From Methylobacterium currus (GTDB lineage: Bacteria; Pseudomonadota; Alphaproteobacteria; Rhizobiales; Beijerinckiaceae): a DNA stretch of 64,000 nucleotides. Made by a program: the position numbers and the translations under genes. Under the pieces are notes generated by a model that saw nothing but the letters and a program-made list of their open reading frames with translations, searched no databases and was not told where the DNA came from. The stretch's first letter is position 1, and each line of letters opens with the position of its first letter. This document shows positions 20,738-30,713 of the stretch, one piece after another. The stretch covers positions 3,010,001 to 3,074,000 of the forward strand of contig NZ_CP028843.1 of assembly GCF_003058325.1 (NCBI RefSeq), given 5' to 3'.

Positions 20738-20873
20738 ATCCCGCGCCTGCCTCATGAGCGTCGGCGCGGACAGGAGATGTCGATCGAACGCGGCCTGTCG
20801 GGGAGCGAAACCCGGCCGACGCCGGCTCCCGCTCGTGCGGGGCTCCGGCGCCTTGTGTGGCGATGCGGGTGGG

Positions 20874-22043
20874 TCAGGCCGCCTGGGTCAGGCGGGCCTT
20901 CTCCTGGGCGAAGGCCCAGTCGAGCCACGGGGTCAGGGCTTCGAGATCGGAGGCCTCGACGGTGGCGCCGCACCAGATCCGCAGGCCCGGAGGGGCGTCG
21001 CGGTAGGAACCGATGTCGAGGGCGACGCCCTCGCGCTCGAGGCTGGTGGCGATGCCCTTGGCGACGGAGGCCACCGCCTCGGGGCCGCGCCCGACCACGT
21101 CGGGATCGCTCACCACCAGGCAGACGCTGGTGTTGGAGGCGGTCGCCGGCTCCTCGGCCAGGTTGGCGATCCAAGGGGTGCGGGCGACCCACTCGGCGAT
21201 CACGCCGGCATTGCGGTCGGCGCGCGCCCGCAGGGCCGGGAGGCCGCCCAGCGTCTCGGCCCAGCGCAAGGCGTCGATGTAGTCCTCGACCGCCAGCATC
21301 GAGGGCGTGTTGATGGTCTCGCCCTGGAAGATGCCCTCGATCAGCTTCCCGCCCTTGGTCATGCGGAAGATCTTCGGCATCGGCCAGGCCGGGACGTGGC
21401 TCTCCAGCCGCGCGACGGCGCGGGGCGAGAGGATCAGCATGCCGTGCGCCGCCTCGCCGCCGAGCACCTTCTGCCAGGAGAAGGTGACGACATCGAGCTT
21501 CGCCCAGTCGAGATCCTGCGCGAAGGCCGCCGAAGTGGCGTCGCAGATCGTCAGGCCCTCGCGGTCGGCGGCGATCCAGTCGGCATTCGGCACGCGCACG
21601 CCCGAGGTGGTGCCGTTCCAGGTGAACACCACGTCGCGGCTGTGTGTGTCGACCGTGGAGAGGTCGGGCAGGCGGCCATAGGGCGCCTTGATGACGCGGG
21701 CATCGAGCTTGAGCTGCTTGATCGCGTCGGTGACCCAGGTCTCGCCGAAGGATTCCCAGGCCAGCATGTCGACCGGGCGGGGGCCGAGCAGCGACCACAT
21801 CGCCATCTCGACGGCGCCGGTATCGGAGGCCGGCACGATGCCGATGCGATAATCGGCCGGCACCTGCAGCACCGTGCGGGTGAGGTCGATCGATTCCTTG
21901 AGCTTGGCCTTGCCGAGCTTCGCCCGGTGCGAGCGGCCGAGCGCCGCGTCGGAGAGGGCCTCGGGCGTCCAGCCGGGGCGCTTGGCACAGGGTCCGGACG
22001 AGAAGAAGGGCGCGCGGGGGCGTGCCGCGGGGCGGGTCGTCAT
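20874..22043 (-). CDS. serC: Phosphoserine aminotransferase (alphaproteobacterial type)
   Basis: 389 residues. PLP-dependent transfer of an amino group from glutamate to 3-phosphohydroxypyruvate, the step after SerA. The PLP lysine is in [31 protein letters not shown] at the N-terminus and [18 protein letters not shown] mark the Caulobacter/Rhizobiales subtype. I start at ATG 22043 (MTTRPAARP), 11 nt after an AAGGA; an ATG four codons upstream (22055) abuts that SD and is less likely. Encoded upstream of serA on the same strand, so the two probably share control even if the repeats in between split the transcript. Confidence 0.94.
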   Translation of the reverse strand: MTTRPAARPRAPFFSSGPCAKRPGWTPEALSDAALGRSHRAKLGKAKLKESIDLTRTVLQVPADYRIGIVPASDTGAVEMAMWSLLGPRPVDMLAWESFGETWVTDAIKQLKLDARVIKAPYGRLPDLSTVDTHSRDVVFTWNGTTSGVRVPNADWIAADREGLTICDATSAAFAQDLDWAKLDVVTFSWQKVLGGEAAHGMLILSPRAVARLESHVPAWPMPKIFRMTKGGKLIEGIFQGETINTPSMLAVEDYIDALRWAETLGGLPALRARADRNAGVIAEWVARTPWIANLAEEPATASNTSVCLVVSDPDVVGRGPEAVASVAKGIATSLEREGVALDIGSYRDAPPGLRIWCGATVEASDLEALTPWLDWAFAQEKARLTQAA

Positions 22044-22126
22044 GCTGGTGTCCATCCTTCCAGATGGGCGCCTCTCGGTGGGGAGAGGTGTCCCGCCGTC
22101 TCGCATGCGCCAGGCCGGACGCGACG

Positions 22127-22348
22127 TCAACCCTGCGGCGGCAGCAGGCGGACAAGGTGGGCGCGGTGGGCCTCCAGCGTCGCCTGGAAGTCGGCGAGCA
22201 GCGCCTCGGCGAGTTCAGCGGTCTGACCACCCCAGGGTGCGAGGCGGGCCGCCAGGGCGCGCTGGCGCATGACCCGGACCTCCGCTTCGATGACGTGGCG
22301 CAGGGCCATCTCGAGATCCGTCTCTTGGAGCGGATGAGCCGCTGGCAT
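22127..22348 (-). CDS. Small uncharacterised protein upstream of serC
   Basis: 73 residues, not recognised. Strong SD AGGAGG 9 nt before ATG 22348. Predicted as almost all helix: [23 protein letters not shown], then [22 protein letters not shown], separated by a PWGGQ turn, so a helical hairpin. It lies 83 nt upstream of serC on the same strand and could be co-transcribed. The SD and coding-like third-position GC support a real gene; the function is unknown. Confidence 0.6.
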   Translation of the reverse strand: MPAAHPLQETDLEMALRHVIEAEVRVMRQRALAARLAPWGGQTAELAEALLADFQATLEAHRAHLVRLLPPQG

Positions 22349-22488
22349 GGCGGCGCCCTCCTGGCTCGGGTCCGGCCCCGCGCGCCCGATGGGCGGCCGG
22401 CGGAACGCGCACCGGTCCCTCCGGCACTATGGCACGGGCCGGCCCACCCGGATAGGACGGACCCGGACCGGGGTGAGACGGAGGTGAC

Positions 22489-23193
22489 ATGGACGAGCTC
22501 GGGCGCGCCCTGGGGCTGGCGGTCGCGATGATCCTGCGGGCGGATGCCGAACTCGTCGCCATCGTCGGCCTGTCGCTGCGCGTCAGCCTGACGGCGGCCG
22601 GCCTCGGCTTCCTCCTCGGCGCTCCCCTCGGGGCGCTGCTCGCCGCGACGCGGTTTCCCGGCCGCGGCGCGCTCCTCGTCCTCGTCAACGCGTTGCTCGG
22701 CCTGCCGCCGGTGGTGGTGGGGCTGGTGCTCTACCTGCTCGTCTCGCGCTCAGGCCCCCTCGGGAGCCTCGGCCTGCTCTTCACGCCCGGCGCCATGGTG
22801 ATCGCCCAAGGGGCGCTCGCCCTGCCGATCGTCGCGGCGCTCTCGCACCGCACCTGCGAGGCCCTGTGGGCGGAATACGGCGACGCCCTGCGGGTCGACG
22901 GGGTCGGGACCGGACACGCGGCCCTGATCCTGCTGGCGATGGCGCCCGCTCCCCTCGTCACCGCCTTCCTGGCGGCGTTCGGGCGGGCGATCGCCGAGGT
23001 CGGCGCCATCCTGATGGTGGGGGGCAACATCCGCGGCTACACCCGCACCATGACGACCAGTATCGCCCTCGAGACGAGCCGCGGCGACCTGGCGCTCGCG
23101 CTCAGCCTCGGGCTCGTCCTCGTCACCCTGACGCTGGTGGTCAGCGCCGCCGCCTTCGGGATCAATCGCGCGGCGGCTCTCCCAAGAGGGTGA
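22489..23193 (+). CDS. tupB: TupB-like tungstate ABC transporter permease
   Basis: 234 residues, BPD_transp_1 fold with about five membrane segments. SLRVSLTAAGLGFLLGAPLGALLAAT and the EAA-like loop EYGDALRVDGVGTGHAALILL, then FGRAIAEVGAILMVGGNIRGYTRTMTTSIALETSRGDLALAL, which is the signature region of TupB/ModB-type permeases. SD GGAGG precedes ATG. The matching binding protein gene is on the opposite strand, convergent, 36 nt away. I see no TupC ATPase gene nearby, so it must be elsewhere or shared. Tungstate or molybdate feeds formate dehydrogenase in methylotrophs. Confidence 0.85.
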   Translation: MDELGRALGLAVAMILRADAELVAIVGLSLRVSLTAAGLGFLLGAPLGALLAATRFPGRGALLVLVNALLGLPPVVVGLVLYLLVSRSGPLGSLGLLFTPGAMVIAQGALALPIVAALSHRTCEALWAEYGDALRVDGVGTGHAALILLAMAPAPLVTAFLAAFGRAIAEVGAILMVGGNIRGYTRTMTTSIALETSRGDLALALSLGLVLVTLTLVVSAAAFGINRAAALPRG

Positions 23194-23225
23194 AGACCGG
23201 GGTGAAGACCGGGGTGATGACCGGG
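23190..23225. repeat. Three tandem copies of a 12-bp unit at the tupB/tupA junction
   Basis: GTGAAGACCGGG at 23190-23201 and 23202-23213, then GTGATGACCGGG at 23214-23225. The first copy contains the tupB stop codon, and the array fills the 36-nt space before the convergent tupA stop at 23230. Confidence 0.8.
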
Positions 23226-23229
23226 GCGG

Positions 23230-24069
23230 TCATTGGCTCGGCATCGTGCCGGCAGGGAAGAACAGCTGCTCGCCGTTGATCTTGAACGAGGCGATCGCCG
23301 CCCGGCCGCGCTCGGAGGTCAGCCATTCGTGCCAGATCCTGGCATTGGCGGCGTGGATCTGCGGCGACTTGGCGGGGTTCACCAGGATCGAGCCGTAGGG
23401 ATTGAACAGGGCGGGGTCGCCCTGGACCAGGATCACAAGGTTCTGGCGGTTCTTGAAGCTCGCCCAGGTCGCCCGGTCGGTCAGGGTGTAGGCGTCCATC
23501 GCGGCGGCCGCGTTCAGCGTCGGGCCCATGCCCTGGCCGAGCTCGCGGTAGCTGCTCCCCAAGCCCCGGGCCTCGATCCCGGCCTTCTTCCACAGCCGCA
23601 GCTCGGTGCGGTTGGTGCCGCTGTCGTCGCCGCGGCTGGCGAAGGGCGCCTTGGCGCGGGCGATGCGGGCGAGCGCCTCGGTGGCGTCGCGCCCGCCCTT
23701 GAGGCCGGCCGGGTCGGCACTCGGCCCGACGATCACGAAGTCGTTCGCCATCACGTCGCGGCGGTCGAGGCCGTAGCCCTCGGCCACGAACGTGTCCTCG
23801 CCGGGCCGGTCGTGGACGAGGAGCGCGTCGGCATCGCCCTTGGCGCCGATGGCGAGCGCCTGGCCGGTGCCGACCGCGACGACGCGCACCGCGATGCCGG
23901 TCTCGCGCTGGAAGATCGGCAGCAGGTGGTTGAACAGCCCCGATTGCTCGGTCGAGGTGGTCGAGGCCAGGGTGATCGCCCGCTCCTGCGCGGCGGCACG
24001 CTGGCCAAGGGCGGGCGCTATGGCGAGGAGGGCGATGAGGGCGAGGCGGCGCGGGATCGGGCGGCTCAC
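23230..24069 (-). CDS. tupA: TupA-like tungstate-binding periplasmic protein
   Basis: 279 residues. Signal peptide (about 1-27, cleaved after AAA/AQE), then the PBP2 fold with ITLASTTSTEQSGLFNHLLP, the anion-binding TTS motif and AVGTGQALAIGAKGDADALLVHD, and FASRGDDSGTNRTEL, all typical of TupA. Start is GTG 24067-24069 with GGAG about 10 nt upstream; no ATG fits. It should deliver tungstate to TupB, but the two genes are convergent rather than in one operon, an unusual layout that would need separate promoters. Confidence 0.87.
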   Translation of the reverse strand: MSRPIPRRLALIALLAIAPALGQRAAAQERAITLASTTSTEQSGLFNHLLPIFQRETGIAVRVVAVGTGQALAIGAKGDADALLVHDRPGEDTFVAEGYGLDRRDVMANDFVIVGPSADPAGLKGGRDATEALARIARAKAPFASRGDDSGTNRTELRLWKKAGIEARGLGSSYRELGQGMGPTLNAAAAMDAYTLTDRATWASFKNRQNLVILVQGDPALFNPYGSILVNPAKSPQIHAANARIWHEWLTSERGRAAIASFKINGEQLFFPAGTMPSQ

Positions 24070-24307
24070 GGACTTGGCTCCGGGGGGATCTGAGGGCCAG
24101 CGATACCCTGCGGCGCGGACCGGGCGCCAGGGCGTATCGGCCTGCCTCGGATCGGCCCTTCGTCGCCTGACCGGTGGCCGCGAGGCTGTTGGCGATGGTG
24201 GTGCGCATCGCGACGGCGCGGGTCGCGGTCTGCGGCTCCTGGTGGGCCTCGGCCGGAGCGTTGTCCGGCGAAGCGGATCCCGGATCGTTGCAGAAAATCC
24301 GGCAAAA
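24070..24307. other. Intergenic stretch upstream of tupA
   Basis: About 240 nt with no convincing coding frame on either strand: the open frames have Arg/Pro-rich, shadow-like composition. It should hold the tupA promoter; I see no clear molybdate/tungstate operator. Confidence 0.4.
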
Positions 24308-24445
24308 TCAGAGGCCTGGAGCATCATCCGATGGCAGCGCGACCGGATGATGCCGCCGCTCGGCCTCGATCACCGCCTCGACCCGCTCGGCCGACGGGAC
24401 CACCTTGCGCTCGACGAGGGCGAGCATCAGGCTCTCGATCAGCAT
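24308..24445 (-). CDS. Possible 45-residue protein following the Crp/Fnr gene
   Basis: A small frame from ATG 24443-24445 to TGA 24308, 42 nt after the Crp/Fnr stop and in the same frame as it. The translation (IESLMLALVERKVVPSAERV, EAVIEAERRHHPV) is helical and has normal codon use, unlike the surrounding shadow frames. No clear SD. It might be a remnant of a longer C-terminus or a genuine small gene; not recognised. Confidence 0.3.
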   Translation of the reverse strand: MLIESLMLALVERKVVPSAERVEAVIEAERRHHPVALPSDDAPGL

Positions 24446-24487
24446 CAGGGCAGCATGCCCGGCGGCTGGGGCCGGATCATCCCTTCC

Positions 24488-25282
24488 TCAGTGGCCGGCA
24501 TCGTCGCCACCCTTCCCCCCGTCGCCGGCCTGCCCGGCACGCTCCCCGACGAATTCCGGGCGGCCGCGCTCGGGCGGGTCGAGGAGCGGCCTGGCGATCC
24601 GCCCCAGTGTGTCGAGGTCGCCGATCGTCACCCGGCGCCCCCGCATCGTGACGATGCCGTCCTCCCGGAATGCCCGCAGCACCCGGTTGACGTGCACGTT
24701 CGAGATACCGAGATGGTCGCCGATCTGCTCCTGAGTCATCGGCAGGTCGTAGGCCAGGGCCTGGGGCGGCAGCACTCCCGAGCGGATCAGGCGGCCGCGG
24801 AAATCGATCAGCAGCATCGCCAGGCGCTCGTCGGCGCTGCCGCGGCCGAGCCCGACGACCCAGTTGTGCAGCCGGCGCTCCTCCTCGATCACCTGCCACA
24901 TGCAGCGGGTGGCGAGGTCGGGATCGCGCTCGTAGGCCGCGCGGAGGGTGAGGTGGTCGACCTGCTCGACCAGGACCTCGGACAGGGCCTGCACGGCGTC
25001 CGGGCTGTGGGTGACGAACAGGCTCTTCACCGCGAACAGGTCGCCGGGCAGGAAGATCAGGATGAACTGGCTGCGCCCGTCCTCCAGCGTGCGCAGGCGG
25101 CCGACCCAGCCCTTGCGCAGGCGGAAGATCGTGGTGTTCGGGCTGTCGGCCTCCACCAGCAGGCGGCCGGCCGAGTAGAGGCGGCCGGTGCCCTCCATGA
25201 CCCGGTCGAGGGCCGCCTCGCCCCGGCGCAAGGCCTCCAGAATCTCGGGCCGGTGCTGCAGGTAGCGGGCGGAATCGGGCAT
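24488..25282 (-). CDS. Crp/Fnr-family transcriptional regulator
   Basis: 264 residues. Cyclic-nucleotide-binding beta-roll (about 25-145: GRLYSAGRLLVEADSPNTTIF, then FLPGDLFAVKSLF) and a C-terminal winged helix (about 170-240) with DLPMTQEQIGDHLGISNVHVNRVLRAF as the recognition unit. No Cys cluster for an Fe-S centre as in Fnr, and the phosphate-binding Arg of Crp is not evident, so the effector is unknown. The Ser-Asn-Val-His-Val-Asn recognition helix is the type common in Rhizobiales regulators of this group. A disordered Gly/Asp tail ends the protein. Stands alone between tupA and trmD. Confidence 0.9.
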   Translation of the reverse strand: MPDSARYLQHRPEILEALRRGEAALDRVMEGTGRLYSAGRLLVEADSPNTTIFRLRKGWVGRLRTLEDGRSQFILIFLPGDLFAVKSLFVTHSPDAVQALSEVLVEQVDHLTLRAAYERDPDLATRCMWQVIEEERRLHNWVVGLGRGSADERLAMLLIDFRGRLIRSGVLPPQALAYDLPMTQEQIGDHLGISNVHVNRVLRAFREDGIVTMRGRRVTIGDLDTLGRIARPLLDPPERGRPEFVGERAGQAGDGGKGGDDAGH

Positions 25283-25427
25283 GGCGGGCGGGGCGGTCCG
25301 AGGGAGACATCGCGGAGGACGGCGCGAGGCAAGGCGCCCGGCGACGGGACGGGTCTAGGAAGGCCTGTTCCCTCGGACATTTACCTGCGTCGCGTTTTCA
25401 ACATCCTGCGCCGGAGTTGGTTGCCGG

Positions 25428-26153
25428 TCACGAATCCCGGTCCGTCGCCAGGAGGTCCGGGCGCCGCTCGCGGGTGAGGCGGGCCGATTCCGCGGCCCGC
25501 CAGCGGGCGATCGCCGCATGGTTGCCGCCGGTCAGCACCTCCGGGATCTCCCGCCCCTCCCATTCCCGGGGCCGGGTGTAGTGCGGATATTCGAGGCCGC
25601 CGCTCTCGAAGCTTTCCTCGACGCCGGAAGCGTGCTTGCCCATCGTGCCGGGCAGGAGGCGCACGCAGGCATCGAGCAGCACCAGGGCCGCGGGCTCGCC
25701 GCCCGACAGCACGTAATCGCCGATCGAGACCTCCTCGAGGGCGCGCCCCGCGATCACCCGCTCGTCGACCCCCTCGAAGCGGCCGCAGACCACGATGACG
25801 CCCGGCCCCTCGCTGAGCGCCCGGACCCTGCTTTGCGTCAGCGGCCGGCCGCGGGGGCTCATCAGCAGGCGCGGGCGGGGATCGCCGGCGGGCGCCGCGG
25901 CGTCGATCGCGGCGGCGAGCACGTCGCAGCGCAGCACCATCCCGGCCCCACCGCCGGCCGGCGTATCGTCCACCGCCCGGTGCCGGCCGATGCCGTGGTC
26001 GCGGATGTTGCGCGCCTCCAGGCTCCAGGCGCCCCGCGCCAGCGCGTCGCCGGCGAGCGAGAGCCCGAGATGGCCCGGGAACATCTCGGGGTAAAGGGTC
26101 AGGATCGTGGCCCGCCAGGGCGAGAGGGGGGCGGAGGCTTGAGGGGTGGTCAT
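25428..26153 (-). CDS. trmD: tRNA (guanine-37-N1)-methyltransferase
   Basis: 241 residues, SPOUT knot methyltransferase that makes m1G37 to prevent frameshifting. Motifs: [53 protein letters not shown] and [17 protein letters not shown], the trefoil-knot SAM site. The usual partners rpsP, rimM and rplS are not next to it; instead a photolyase gene lies 51 nt upstream on the same strand. Normal length, no missing residue. Confidence 0.96.
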   Translation of the reverse strand: MTTPQASAPLSPWRATILTLYPEMFPGHLGLSLAGDALARGAWSLEARNIRDHGIGRHRAVDDTPAGGGAGMVLRCDVLAAAIDAAAPAGDPRPRLLMSPRGRPLTQSRVRALSEGPGVIVVCGRFEGVDERVIAGRALEEVSIGDYVLSGGEPAALVLLDACVRLLPGTMGKHASGVEESFESGGLEYPHYTRPREWEGREIPEVLTGGNHAAIARWRAAESARLTRERRPDLLATDRDS

Positions 26154-26204
26154 GCGGGTTGATGGCCCCGGCGGGGCGGGCCGGTCAACCGCGCGGGCGG
26201 GCCG

Positions 26205-27593
26205 TCACGCCTCTTCCGCCCGGCACAGGTCGTCGACCGCCTTCAGGTAGGCCTTGGCGTCGAACTTCCTGAGCGTGTTCTGCCCCAGATAGCGCACGGT
26301 GCCGAACACCTTGCGCCGGCCCCACGGCCGGTCGTGCAGCCCGAACAGCCAGGCGACGTTGGTGAAGGAATTCGGGTCGCGCCCGTCGAGGAAGTAGCGG
26401 TTGTTCAGCCGCAGCGTCACCGCGAAGGCCTCCTCCGGCGAGGGGGACCATTCGAGGATCTTCTTGCCCCAGTACATGCGCAGGTGGTTGTGCATGTAGC
26501 CGGTGACGCGCATCTCGCGCATCGCGGCGTTCCAGTACTCGTCGTGGGTGCGGCCTTGCGCCAGCGCCTCCTCGTCGTAGAGGTGCGGGCGGGGATCGCC
26601 TTCATGCTCGGCCAGCGCCTTGCGGGCCCAGTCCGGTACCGCCTGCGCGTAGGCGTCGTAGCCCGGATTGGTGTGGACGTGGTTCATCGCCAGCTCGCGC
26701 CGGACGATCAGCTCTTCCAGGAACGCCGCCCGGTCCTCCGGCCCGCCGGCCTTGGCGGCCTGCACCTTGAGGGCGGCGGCCACCGGCGAGATCTGGCCGA
26801 AATGCAGGTAGGGGCTCAAATGCGAGGCGGCCCCCGCCTCGGGCCGGCTGCGCACCGTGCCGTACTCGGCGAACGGCCCGGCCAGATAGGCGTCGAGCCG
26901 GCGATAGGCCTCGGTCTCGCCGCCGCGGAAGCGCCGCACCGGCGTCACGGTACGGTCCAGCGTCATCGCGGCGAGCGCCGCGTCGGGATCCGAGACGTCG
27001 ATGTCGCTCGTCAAGCCGAGAGCGTCGGCCGGATGCTTCACCTTTCGCGCCCGCAACGGCGCGAGATAGGGCTCCCAGGTCCGATGCAGCTTCGGCCGCA
27101 GCGTCCGGGCGGCGAATTCGTGCTTCCCCGAGGCGACCTCGACCGGCACCACCACGTCGCCCTCGACCTGGACCAGGCGGCCGTCGAAGCCCTTAACGAT
27201 CTCGGCGTACCAGCTCTTCTGGATCGTCAGGTAGCCGCGGTCGAGGACCAGCATCGCGGCTTGTCTGCCCAAATTCAGGGCAGCCTTGGCCGGGGTGGTG
27301 CGGCGCAGCACGAAGGCGATGCCGCGGCGCTCCAGGCCGGCCTTGGCGTCGGCGAGACCCTGGAGCAGGAAGGCGTAGTGGCGGGCATTGGCCTCCGGGA
27401 AATGGGCGCCGCCGTCGAGCAGGCCGAACCCCGCCACGACCGGCAGCCCGAGGCGGTTAGCCTCCTCGACGGCGTATTCCAGGGCCGGGTTGTCGCGGCT
27501 GCGCATGCCCTGCTGCATCAGGTAGAGCACGTAGGCGCCGTCCCGCGGCGCCACGTCCTTCAGAACCCGGATCCGCCCCGCCTGAATCGCCAT
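26205..27593 (-). CDS. phr: Class II CPD photolyase
   Basis: 462 residues. Flavoenzyme that splits cyclobutane pyrimidine dimers with blue light. It matches class II rather than class I: RIRVLKDVAPRDG at the N-terminus, KHEFAARTLRPKLHRTW, SHLSPYLHFGQISPV, ELAMNHVHTNPGYDAY, TGYMHNHLRMYWGKKILEWS and NNRYFLDGRDPNSFTNVAW, all close to Methanosarcina PhrII. The Trp pair for electron transfer (around MYWGKKILEW) is present. Ends 51 nt before trmD. Useful for phyllosphere bacteria under sunlight. High confidence for family, CPD specificity from family. Confidence 0.93.
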   Translation of the reverse strand: MAIQAGRIRVLKDVAPRDGAYVLYLMQQGMRSRDNPALEYAVEEANRLGLPVVAGFGLLDGGAHFPEANARHYAFLLQGLADAKAGLERRGIAFVLRRTTPAKAALNLGRQAAMLVLDRGYLTIQKSWYAEIVKGFDGRLVQVEGDVVVPVEVASGKHEFAARTLRPKLHRTWEPYLAPLRARKVKHPADALGLTSDIDVSDPDAALAAMTLDRTVTPVRRFRGGETEAYRRLDAYLAGPFAEYGTVRSRPEAGAASHLSPYLHFGQISPVAAALKVQAAKAGGPEDRAAFLEELIVRRELAMNHVHTNPGYDAYAQAVPDWARKALAEHEGDPRPHLYDEEALAQGRTHDEYWNAAMREMRVTGYMHNHLRMYWGKKILEWSPSPEEAFAVTLRLNNRYFLDGRDPNSFTNVAWLFGLHDRPWGRRKVFGTVRYLGQNTLRKFDAKAYLKAVDDLCRAEEA

Positions 27594-27969
27594 GCCGCGC
27601 TCCCGTCACGCCCGGGAAACTAGGCTGTGGTCGGGTTTGGTCCAGCGTCGGGCGAGTGCTGCCCGCGAAAGTGGCAGCCCTGCCGACAATCGCGCCTTGC
27701 CATCCGGCGGCGCACACCTATGTTATTGCGGTGCGGGAACGCGATCGCGTCGCGCTCCCGCTGCCCTCCTTGGGCGTTTCCTCCCTAGACTTCGGGCCGC
27801 TCGCGAGAGTGGCCTTTTTTCTTGCCCTGTTCTCGCGGCGAGAAATTTCGGTCAAGCTCCCCTTGCGGCCGGCGGAGCTTATGGCCGCGCTCCACGTTGT
27901 CCCCCGTATGCTGGCCCGCCTCGTGCATCGCGGGGCGATCGGAGCCGAGCGTAAGGGAGCGGTCGATCG
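27594..27969. other. Intergenic region with a candidate promoter
   Basis: 376 nt between the photolyase start and the small HicB-like gene. The frames here look non-coding. TTGCCA at 27697-27702 and TATGTT at 27719-27724 (16-nt spacing) could be a promoter for the rightward gene. A GC-rich CGCGATCGCG palindrome follows at about 27740-27749. Confidence 0.35.
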
Positions 27970-28161
27970 ATGCGGCAATTCACTTTGCGGGTCGAGGAGA
28001 GCGGGGAAGGCCTCGTCTGCATCACCAGCCCGGAGATCAAGAGCCTGTTCGTGGCCGACGAGACCCTGGCCGGCGCGCTGGAGGCGGTGCCGAGCGTGGT
28101 GCGGGCGCTGATGCGCGAGGAGGGCCGCGGCACCCTGCCGGGCGAGGAGGCCGCCGAATAG
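27970..28161 (+). CDS. HicB/DUF1902-like small protein
   Basis: 63 residues. MRQFTLRVEESGEGLVCITS, EIKSLFVADETLAGALEAVPSVVRAL follows the beta-beta-beta-alpha plan of the partial RNase H-like HicB and DUF1902 proteins. Good SD AAGGGAG 9 nt before the ATG. No HicA-like toxin (a small double-stranded RNA-binding protein) is adjacent on either side, so this is an orphan and need not be an antitoxin. Confidence 0.7.
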   Translation: MRQFTLRVEESGEGLVCITSPEIKSLFVADETLAGALEAVPSVVRALMREEGRGTLPGEEAAE

Positions 28162-28189
28162 GCGCGCCCCGGCCCGGGGGCGACGCCGA

Positions 28190-29272
<1,083 letters not shown>

Positions 29273-29533
29273 GCTCTCCCCATCGGCGAAAAATGCCCTC
29301 CATTCCAGGGCGTCCGTGGGATCACAGGTAGCGCGCTTCGCGCGAAAGCGCACCGGGGCCGGATACGCCTTGCCGCCGGTGAAGCCTTCCGTGCGGGCTC
29401 TCGGATCCCCGTGCGGGCTCTCGGATCCCGGGCGGGATCGGGGATCTCGTGCGGGCGTCAGGCCTGTGCTAACCCAAGGCTATCCCGCGGCGGCGTCCCC
29501 GCGCCCCGCCCCTCGCCGGAGCGCGACCTGACC

Positions 29534-30115
29534 GTGAAGCCCGAACCGATCTCCCTGCACACGGTCTGCGGCCTCGAGGAGCTGGGCCACCACTCGACCC
29601 GCGGCGTCACCCACGTGCTGTCGATCCTCGATCCGGCCTGGCCCGAGCCCGAGGCCTTCGGCACCTACGACGCGCATCACCGCACCACGTTGCGCTTCCA
29701 CGACATCATCGAGCCGACCGACGGCCAGATCCTGCCCGAGCGCCGGGACGTCGAGGCGATCCTGCGCTTCGGCGAGGAGCTGGCGGCCGAGACCGCGCGG
29801 CGCAAGACGCATCTCCTGATCCACTGCCACGCCGGCATCTCCCGCTCCACCGCCGCGATGACGATGCTGCTCGGCCAGGCCCATCCGGACCTCGATGCGC
29901 AGTCCGTCGTCGCCAAGGTCCACGATCTGCGCGAGAAGGCCTGGCCCAATGCCCGCCTGATCGCCTTCGCGGACGAGGCTTTGGGCTATGACGGCAGCCT
30001 CGCCGAGGCCGTGCGCCGCCTCCACGCCGAGCAGCTCCGCATCCGGCCGCACCTCGCCGAGCTGATGCGGGGGTTGGGGCGGGGGCGGGAGGTGGATGCG
30101 GCGCTCGCTCGGTAG
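29534..30115 (+). CDS. Cysteine-based (tyrosine/dual-specificity-like) protein phosphatase
   Basis: 193 residues. The P-loop HCHAGISRST (HCx5R) with the general-acid-type Asp in the preceding FHDIIEPTDGQ region identifies a Cys phosphatase. SILDPAWPEPEAF and VVAKVHDLREKAWPNARLIAFADEAL fit the small bacterial DSP-like family seen in Rhizobiales. Start is GTG 29534-29536 with GGAG 12 nt upstream; no ATG fits. Substrate unknown (protein, phosphoinositide or nucleotide). Stand-alone gene. Confidence 0.82.
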   Translation: MKPEPISLHTVCGLEELGHHSTRGVTHVLSILDPAWPEPEAFGTYDAHHRTTLRFHDIIEPTDGQILPERRDVEAILRFGEELAAETARRKTHLLIHCHAGISRSTAAMTMLLGQAHPDLDAQSVVAKVHDLREKAWPNARLIAFADEALGYDGSLAEAVRRLHAEQLRIRPHLAELMRGLGRGREVDAALAR

Positions 30116-30228
30116 TCTCGTCGGGGCACGTCCTGCGGCAGCGTCCGGCGCGGGCGGCCCTCGCCGCGACCGAAACGGTGGACGGCCTCGCCCTCATCGT
30201 CGAAGCGGGTCGCAGGGAAGGGTCCGGC

Positions 30229-30652
30229 ATGGTTGCCGGGCGCCGTCTCAGCCTCCTCGCCGCGCTCCTCCCGGGGTCGTCCGTTCCGGCTCTCGCCGTC
30301 CCGCGCCTGCCGCTCCGAGAGGGTGAGTTCACCCGAGGCGCGTGCCAGGCCGAGCCGGGCAGGCGCCGTCCGGTTCCCGGACCTCTCCGAAAGCATTGGC
30401 GTCTACGTCGTGCAGGACGTCCCCAAGCCCTACCAGTTCCTGTCACCCGCCGCCGAGAATCAATCCGGTTACTGCATGGTCAAGCCGTTCAAGGCCGTGG
30501 GCAAGCGCGTCTCGGGCCGGGCGCCCTGCGAGGACGGCGGCAGCAGGATCCCCTATCCGTCCGGCACCTATTCGTTTGATTATGAGATCATCAATGCGCA
30601 GACTTTCGTGTCGCGCGGCGTGACCTCTTCATGGTGCTCGCCGCATCGATGA
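30229..30652 (+). pseudogene. Frameshifted small secreted Cys-containing protein
   Basis: Two frames together make one plausible protein. From ATG 30229 (SD AGGGAAGG) comes a signal peptide MVAGRRLSLLAALLPG..ALA and the mature start VPRLPLREGEFTRGACQAEP; this frame then turns into Arg/Pro nonsense. In the next frame, from about 30357, the sense continues as AGAVRFPDLSESIGVYVVQ, KPYQFLSPAAENQSGYCMV, then GTYSFDYEIINAQTF to TGA 30650-30652. Removing one G from GGG near 30357-30359 joins them into about 141 residues with four Cys. Either a recent pseudogene or an assembly/sequencing indel. Function unknown; not recognised. Confidence 0.65.
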
Positions 30653-30713
30653 GATGCGGAGGCTGATCCGGACATTGCGGACGATGTCGCGGCAGGCCGG
30701 GTTGGAAAACGCC

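Noticed and set aside
27970..28161. HicAB toxin-antitoxin pair
   Set aside because: Only a HicB-like protein is present; no HicA within 300 nt on either side.
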